In this document: piece by piece, positions 7,290-12,094 of the stretch | How positions within the stretch are numbered: position 1 is the first letter of the stretch | Layout: each line of letters begins with the position of its first letter | Assembly (NCBI GenBank): GCA_034096865.1 | Contig: JAWQFJ010009546.1 | Coordinates: 1 to 12,094, forward strand | Source of the DNA: Theodoxus fluviatilis | Taxonomy: Eukaryota; Mollusca; Gastropoda; Cycloneritida; Neritidae | Direction of reading: 5' to 3' | Length of the DNA: 12,094 bases | Made by a program: the position numbers and the translations under genes | Notes under the pieces: model-generated | What the model was told of the DNA's origin: nothing | What the model saw: the letters and a program-made list of their open reading frames with translations, nothing else | Databases searched by the model: none

Positions 7290-7362
7290 CCCCCCCCCCC
7301 CCCCCCCCAACCCCTACACACACACGCGCGCACATACATTCGTGCACGATAACCCGGGCGAG

Positions 7363-7435
<73 letters not shown>

Positions 7436-7439
7436 ACAC
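7290..7439. repeat. C19 homopolymer followed by CG/CA compound repeat
   Basis: Nineteen consecutive C at 7290-7308 are followed by CA/CG alternation (about 7315-7335), then (CG)n at 7362-7370 continuing into (CA)n from 7371 to 7439, broken only once by CT near 7430. Strong i-motif/quadruplex (C tract) and Z-DNA (alternating part) potential. Confidence 0.94.
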
Positions 7440-7819
7440 ATATCAAAGCACAGGGACATACTTATATCTGCATTGGATTTTCTATTCTAGTATTCATCAG
7501 CTTCATTTTTCTAATAGTTTTCTCTACGCAAGGTATCACGAAAATTCTGTTAAAATGATAAATCATTAACGCCCAAGGCCGAAACTTACCGCAAAATGTT
7601 GGGAAAGGTTACTGAAGGAGACGGAGAGGGCTCAGAATGACAAAAAGTGGTAAGAATTAAGAGAAGAAGAAGAAAACAACAACAACCAAGGATCAGGTTG
7701 CCAAAATGGGGCAGGAGCGCTCAGAATGAGAAACATACCAATTTGGGAGCGAGACAACGCGAAATGCGTAGTAGACGTACAGGAATTCATCCAATGCCCA
7801 CTTCCACGCCCTCTTTCCC
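7440..7819. other. Unassigned stretch
   Basis: No gene or repeat family recognised. A purine-rich AGAAGAAGAAGAAAACAACAACAACC segment lies around 7661-7686. Open frames entering from the GT region next door have no protein-like features here. Confidence 0.5.
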
Positions 7820-8166
7820 CTCGGTGTGTTTGTGTGGTGTGTGTGTTGTATGCGTCCGTGTGGTGTTTGTGTTTGTGTGTGTGTGTGTGTGGTATGTGTG
7901 TGGTGAGTGTGTCGTATGTTTGCGTGGTATGTGTATGTATGGTGTGTGTGGTATGTGTTTGGGTGCTATGTGTTGTTTTTGTGTGGTATGTGTTTGTGTG
8001 GTATGTGTTTGTGTGGTCTGTGTGTGGTGTGTTTGTGAGGTGAGTGTTTGATGTGTGTTATGTGTTTGTGTGTTATGTGTTTGTGTGTTATGTGTTTGTG
8101 TGTTATGTGTTTGTGTGTTATGTGTTTGTGTGGAATATGTGTGGTGTTTGCGTGGTATGTGTCTGT

Positions 8167-8209
<43 letters not shown>

Positions 8210-9230
8210 TATGTGTTATTGTGGAATGTGTGTGGTGTTTGTGTGGTATGTTTGCGTGGTATGTGTCTGAGTGGTGTGTGTGTGTGGTATGTGTTTGTGT
8301 GGTATGTGTGTGGTGTTTGTGTGGTATGCGTTTGTGTTGTGTGTGTTTGTGTGGAATGTGTTTCTGTAGTATGTGATTGTGAGGTATGTGTTTGTGTGGT
8401 ATGTGTTTGAATGTTGCGTATTTGTGATTTATGTGTTTGTGTATGTGTTTGTGTGGGATGTGTTTGTGAGGTATGTGTTTGGTGTGTGTTTGTGTGATGT
8501 GTGTAGTATGTGTTTGGGTGGGATGTGTCTGTGTGGTACTCGTTTGTGTGGTGTGTGTTTGTGTGTTTGTGTGGTATGCGTTTGTGTGATGTGTGTTTGT
8601 GTGGAATGTGTTTGTGTGGTATGTGTCTGTGTGGTATGCGTTTGTGTGGTGTGTGTTTGTGTGGAATGTGTTTGTGTGGTATGCGTTTTTGTGGTGTGTT
8701 TGTGTGGAATGTATGAGTTAGTGTGGACTGAGCGTAGTGTTTGTGTAATGTGTTTGTGTGGAATATGTGTGGTGTGTTTGTGTGTAATGTGTGGTGTATG
8801 CGTTAGGGTGATTATGTGTCTGTGTCGTATGTTTGTGTGGAATGTGTGGTATGCGTTTGTGTGGTATGTGTCTGTATGGTATGCGTTTGTGTGGTATGTG
8901 TTTGTACTGTATGTGTCGTGTGGCATATGTTTGTGTGGTGTGTGTTTGTGTGGTGTTTGTGTGGAATGTGTTTGTGTGGGTGTGTATGAGTGGTGTGTGC
9001 GAGGAATGTGCTTGTGTGAAGTGTGTTTGCGTATGTGTGTGGTGTGTGTATGTGTGGTGTGTTTGTGTAGGGTGTGTTTGTGTGATGTGTGTTTGTGAGG
9101 TATATGTGTGTAATGTGTTTGTGTACGTATTTGTGTGGTATGTGTGTGTGGTGTGTGTGTGGAATGTGTTTCTGTGGAATGTGTGTGGTATGTATCTGTG
9201 TGGTATGTGTTTGTATTGAATGTGTTTGTG
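7820..9230. repeat. Long GT-rich satellite-like array, 15-base unit
   Basis: About 1.4 kb with almost no C on the + strand. The basic unit is GTATGTGTTTGTGTG (15 bases) with variants beginning GAATG, GTGTG, GTATGC or TTATG. Five identical TTATG units lie at 8058-8132, and pure (GT)n at about 8169-8208. A higher-order block (GTATGC, GTGTG, GAATG and GTATG variants) repeats at exactly 60 bases (8574 and 8634) and then at 45 (8679). Long frames appear on both strands as Cys/Val/Met-rich or His/Thr/Gln-rich peptides with 5-residue periodicity; these follow from the unit length and missing stop bases. Confidence 0.93.
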
Positions 9231-9370
9231 TGGGGTATATGTTTGTGTGGGGTATATGTTTGTGTGGGGTATATGTTTGTGTGGGGTATATGTTTGTGTG
9301 GGGTATATGTTTGTGTGGGGTATATGTTTGTATTGAATGTGTTTGTGTGGGGTATATGTTTGTGTGGAAG
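9231..9370. repeat. 17-base tandem repeat at the end of the GT array
   Basis: GGGGTATATGTTTGTGT repeats six times in a row from about 9231 to 9332. It is followed by a GTATTGAATGTGTTTGTGTG interruption, also present just upstream, and one more copy. The unit appears to be the 15-base GT unit with an added GG and a TATA-like core, and is perfectly homogenised, so this expansion is probably the youngest part of the region. Confidence 0.93.
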
Positions 9371-9530
9371 AGCTGATGTTCACAGCGACCTCTTAGGCAC
9401 GGGTCAATAGAGAGACTCACATTTCAAAGGGACACATTTAAAAACAAAACAAAAATTTATATACATTTTGTTTCCAGAAGTGCCTAAATCTAGTAACCCG
9501 GATGCCCAATTCCTGATCGTCTAATCTAGC
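9371..9530. other. Short unassigned spacer
   Basis: Nothing recognised. It contains an A-rich AAAACAAAACAAAAA segment at about 9441-9456. Confidence 0.5.
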
Positions 9531-9659
9531 AAATGAGTGATGAATGAAGTATTACGGCCCGTGAGCCATTGTATGCTATGCAATGCCGTTGATCACGAAA
9601 ATCTCTGGAGCTAAGGAGATGCGGTGGATCTATTCTTACCCCCAGCCCACAGAGGGGGT
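9531..9659 (-). mobile_element. Interspersed SINE-like element, copy 5 (internally deleted)
   Basis: A reduced tail, GTGATGAATGAAG, is followed by TATTACGGCCC, a partly preserved hairpin (GAGCCATTGTATGCTATGCAATGCC) and GATCACGAAAATCTCTGGAGCT. It then jumps to GGAGATGCGGTGGATC and ends at CCCCAGCCCACAGAGGGGG. Roughly 60 bases of the middle are missing compared with copy 2, with different break points from copy 4. Confidence 0.64.
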
Positions 9660-9688
9660 GCATGATTCAATAAATTGGTTGAATACGT

Positions 9689-9899
9689 GAATGAATGAAC
9701 GAACGAACGAACGAATGAATGAATGAAGTTTTACAGTCTATCAGCATTGAAGATAATTTAAGGCCACTGATTATGAAAATTTAAGGAGCAGGTTAGGGTA
9801 AGAGAAAGCCAAAGACTCGTTTTCCCTGCTTATTCGCCTGTCACGAATCGCGTTGGGAGTGGTGGTGGGTCCATTCTTTCCCTTAGCTCTAAATGCGGG
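9689..9899 (-). mobile_element. Interspersed SINE-like element, copy 6
   Basis: A GAAT/GAAC tail (9689-9727) is followed by GTTTTACAGTCTATCAGC, TTTAAGGCCACTGAT, ATGAAAATTTAAGGAGCAGGTTAGGGTAAG, TTATTCGCCTGTCACGAATCGCG, and ends near GGTGGGTCCATTCTTTCCC. It lies only about 30 bases beyond the end of copy 5 in the same orientation, so the two are effectively in tandem. Confidence 0.66.
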
Positions 9900-10321
9900 C
9901 TAATTCAAAGTGTCTTTTTCCTGAAGAAAAAAGCCAACTAAACGAAGAAACAAGTTTCCCTTCCATTCATTTCCACATAAGACTACGCGCGTAGATGTTT
10001 TAACATAAAATAGTCCATGAATCACCGCCCGTACGGTCAAGAAATGATCATAATAACGACACATATTCATACCAGTTATTACATTAATTAACTTTTCAAA
10101 ACAAAGACTCGTCGTTTTGAGGAAGATTAATTCTTTGGGGTTCTCCAATCATCAACGCTTTTGACAGGCCCATCTTGAGACGTTAAACAAATGTACACGT
10201 TTGTAAATACGGCGATCGTGTCAGGGCAAAGTACAAGCATGTCAACCCCAGTCCGTGAAATGCAAATAGACTGTAGGCCTACATGAACTTCACAACATCA
10301 AACCGACAAGCTTATATCACA
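9900..10321. other. Unassigned AT-richer stretch
   Basis: No gene, RNA or repeat family recognised. A minus-strand frame of 82 codons (9900-10148) is open but has no recognisable domain or flanking signals. Confidence 0.5.
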
Positions 10322-10507
10322 ATGACTGATGGACGGAGTTTTATGGCCTATTAGTCATAGAAAGCTATTTCAGGCAATTGATAACGAAAAATCATTAGGT
10401 TTGGTTTCAATAAAGGCAAGGCAGGTCAAGGCATCATTTCCTTTTTGTTCGCCTCTCACGAGTGGCGTGGGAAGAGATGAGTCAATTGATACCCCCAACC
10501 CACAGGA
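10322..10507 (-). mobile_element. Interspersed SINE-like element, copy 7
   Basis: A vestigial tail, GATGGACGGA, is followed by GTTTTATGGCCTATTAGTC, AATTGATAACGAAAAATCATTAG, GTCAAGGCATCATTTCC, TTCGCCTCTCACGAGTGGCGTGGGAAGAGATG, and ends at CCCCCAACCCACAGG. Most of the body is full length but diverged, and the hairpin is degraded. Confidence 0.66.
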
Positions 10508-10689
10508 CGAGAAGCGCAACGACCACGCGTATGGGCCACAGACGGAGTGCAAAGAGGCTGGGGAGATTGCCGTAAACACCAGCCCCTTGTTCTGTCCATG
10601 CAGGCACCCCCAGACCTTTCGTGTGGGCCTTCGTCTGTTTGGTGTACACGAGGTCATTCAAATTGCATTACTAAGGACCTTTCCAGCAT

Positions 10690-10925
10690 TTTACAGATAA
10701 ATATAATCTTTATTTTGTCCTATTTGAGGAAATTCCCTTTGGGGGAATTTCACCCCCGCTCGCCGCTGTGAAGAGATCAGTGACCGGTTTTCTTCCTCGG
10801 TAGGACAGGCAATGTGGGTGAAGCACCTTGCCCAAGGATGCAACTCTAGAATCTGTGCAGCTTCGAACACGGCACCCATTAGCTGCAAGCGACTGCAGGT
10901 CAATCGCTCTGACTGCTCGGATACA
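10690..10925 (-). mobile_element. tRNA-derived SINE with CORE-like domain
   Basis: Read on the minus strand from 10925, the sequence begins TATCCGAGCAGTCAG, which resembles the A-box region of Ser/Leu-type tRNAs (TGGCCGAGYGGTYA). About 45 bases on comes TGTTCGAAGCT, resembling a B box (GGTTCGAATCC; + strand 10859-10869). It is followed by CCTTGGGCAAGGTGCTTCAC (+ strand 10818-10837), closely matching the CORE/MIR motif CCTTGGGCAAGTYRCTTAAC known from CORE-SINEs. The 3' side contains a perfect 9-base inverted repeat (GAAATTCCC/GGGAATTTC, 10729-10751) and the end is not sharply defined; 10690 is an estimate near AT-rich sequence. This is the clearest transposable element in the window and points to a metazoan genome. 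Confidence 0.7.
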
Positions 10926-11105
10926 GAGCCCCACGAAAATTCCACACTGAGTCGTTCCAAGAGGTGGGGGTGGGGGTAGGACGGAGGTGGGGGAAGTGGG
11001 GTCTATTACACATAGCATTACTGGCCCCGCTCCCGAAAACGAACGTCTTCATATGCACGCAAACCAAAAACAAACACTTACAAGCTCGTGCGAACAATCA
11101 CGTGC
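10926..11105. other. Unassigned stretch with G-rich segment
   Basis: GGTGGGGGTGGGGGTAGG and GGTGGGGGAAGTGGGG at about 10963-11000 form a quadruplex-capable cluster. Nothing else is recognised. Confidence 0.5.
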
Positions 11106-11213
11106 GCGCACGAACACACGCATGCACACATGTGTACATGCACACACAACGCACGTTCGCACTCATATATAAATAACATTCGCGTCGCAAACACTTTCAT
11201 ACACGCGCGCGCG

Positions 11214-11282
<69 letters not shown>

Positions 11283-11310
11283 GCACGCACGCACGCACGC
11301 ACACGCAAAC
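11106..11310. repeat. Compound CG/CA/CACG simple repeat
   Basis: Loose CACG/CACA sequence at 11106-11160 is followed by (CG)n at 11203-11213, (CA)n at about 11216-11277, and (CACG)n at 11278-11306. The alternating purine-pyrimidine character covers more than 100 bases. Confidence 0.93.
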
Positions 11311-11403
11311 TAACACATCCAATGAAATCCCAGCCAGAGCGCACATGAAACCAAGAAGGAGAGAGAAAGGAAAGTGCCACCTTGAGATTACAGTTGGGTG
11401 CGT

Positions 11404-11424
11404 GGGGGGGGGGGGGGGGGGGGG
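11404..11424. repeat. G21 homopolymer
   Basis: Twenty-one consecutive G on the + strand, followed shortly by a (GA)n run at about 11432-11445. Length is likely polymorphic and hard to sequence accurately. Confidence 0.9.
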
Positions 11425-11448
11425 TCAATATCGAGAGAGAGAGAGGGT

Positions 11449-11900
11449 GAAAAAATCCTCTTCCAAGCGACTTTAAACCCTCCATAAATCGCCACCATTC
11501 CGCAGTGCGGGCACGAGGGCGGGAAAGCGGGTCTGCTGAGCCGCCTTGGTAGAGTCCCCGTTTGACCATCGTGACTCCTGCCCTTCCATCAGGCCCAAAG
11601 CGATGGCCCTTTGATTGGAATGCGTCTCCCCCGGACAATATCGGAACCGCGTGCCGTAATAGCGTGCCCCAGATAACCTTTAAGACTGCCTCCCCCAACA
11701 GTGCAGTGAGACAACAGCACGGCGCGACCATTTTGTCGGACAAAACGAATGGCGCTGATTCATTTGGACATAAATCATCCCAGCTGTCGTCACGGGCTCC
11801 CTGGAACCGCTGCCCAGAAGAAAAGGGGTCGGCAGAGGTTTTTTGAGTCACCACTCCATCCTGGAGGTCGAAGACGTCACAAGAATCTTGGGTTGAGCGA
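11449..11900. promoter_or_regulatory. Candidate cis-regulatory block (single-copy, motif-rich)
   Basis: Non-repetitive and CpG-containing. Visible consensus matches are CTTTGATTGGAATG (11609-11622: TCF/LEF core joined to a TEAD-type GGAATG), AGATAA (GATA-type, about 11670), the perfect inverted repeat TTTTGTC/GACAAAA around one G (11731-11745), ATAAATCA (11770-11777, PBX-HOX type), CAGCTG (11781-11786), TGAGTCA (11844-11850, AP-1) and GACGTCA (11873-11879, CREB/ATF-like). Individually these could be chance. A minus-strand frame is open across the whole block but its peptide has no recognised domain and runs into repeats at both ends. Confidence 0.25.
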
Positions 11901-11943
11901 AAGTGGAAAAGAAGAGAAGAGGAAAAGAGGAGATAAAACATAC

Positions 11944-11944
<1 letters not shown>

Positions 11945-12006
<62 letters not shown>

Positions 12007-12094
12007 CAGACAGACAGACAGACGGACGGACGGACGGAGGGACGGAGTGACGGACGGACGGACTGACGGACGGACGGACGGACGGACAGACAGA
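11945..12094. repeat. (GACA)n to (GACG)n tetranucleotide array
   Basis: (CAGA)n is near-perfect from 11945 to about 12021 with one CACAGA slip, then shifts to (GACG)n with GAGG, GTGA and CTGA variants through 12090. The array runs off the window end, so its true length is unknown. On the minus strand it reads as repeated Ser-Val-Cys-Leu, an artefact. Confidence 0.94.

Noticed and set aside
7647..9420. Many long Cys/Val-rich and His/Thr/Gln-rich frames
   Set aside because: Overlapping frames on both strands reflect the GT-rich 15-base repeat, not protein selection.
9900..10148. 82-codon minus frame
   Set aside because: No domain, splice or start context is recognised; an open frame of this length can occur by chance.
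10857..10925. Functional tRNA gene on the minus strand
   Set aside because: A- and B-box-like segments exist but the B box and stem pairing are degraded, and a CORE-like SINE body follows.
11078..12007. 309-codon open frame on the minus strand
   Set aside because: It begins in (GACA)n and ends in (CA)n, with no domain seen between. Its length comes largely from stop-poor simple repeats.

Overview
This window looks like animal nuclear DNA, most likely from an invertebrate; a mollusc fits best, but that is inference. There is no prokaryotic gene organisation. CpG is abundant in two blocks, there are GT-AG splice-like signals, and a tRNA-derived SINE with a CORE-type motif is present. Roughly half of the window is tandem or interspersed repeat. 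Most long open frames are by-products of repeats whose unit length is a multiple of three or that lack stop-forming bases.

Layout. 1-1830 holds the only plausible coding signals: a splice donor at 15, an acceptor-bounded open block at 1226-1481 and a 106-base exon-like block at 1723-1828, all on the + strand. The protein is not recognised and the joins are not fully consistent. 2021-2640 is GT/GC and ATGG simple sequence. 3065-3961 is a copy of an interspersed element whose far end has grown into a two-stage minisatellite (four 57-base units, then five of 105-107 bases). 4096-4275 is a GGA polypurine tract. 4640-5600 is a CpG-rich block with a core-promoter-like site, followed by a stretch dense in homeodomain-type ATTA/TAAT motifs. 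5745-6917 is a 21/18-base minisatellite with 60/81-base higher-order units. 7290-7439 is C19 plus CG/CA repeat. 7820-9370 is about 1.5 kb of nearly C-free GT-rich repeat with 15- and 17-base units. 10690-10925 is a minus-strand SINE. 11110-11424 is CG/CA repeat followed by a 21-base G run. 11440-11900 is a second single-copy block with regulatory-type motifs. The window ends in (GACA)n/(GACG)n.

The most notable element is a short interspersed repeat, probably undescribed as far as can be judged without a search. It occurs seven times plus one extreme truncation, always in the same orientation. Read on the minus strand, each fuller copy starts near CCTGTGGGTTGGGGG, runs for about 170 bases, passes through a hairpin (GGCCT..AGCCT..AGGCT..AGGCC) and ends in a tetranucleotide tail of (ATTC)n or (ATCC)n. 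This architecture suggests a retroposed SINE or LINE 3' end. It also seeds other structures: many of the ATGG/GAAT microsatellites are its tails, and the 3.2-4.0 kb minisatellite is its opposite end amplified.

No multi-gene pathway or operon-like system is present. The functional content, if any, would be part of one spliced gene at the left and two candidate cis-regulatory blocks, embedded in repeats able to adopt non-B DNA forms (Z-DNA, triplex, quadruplex).
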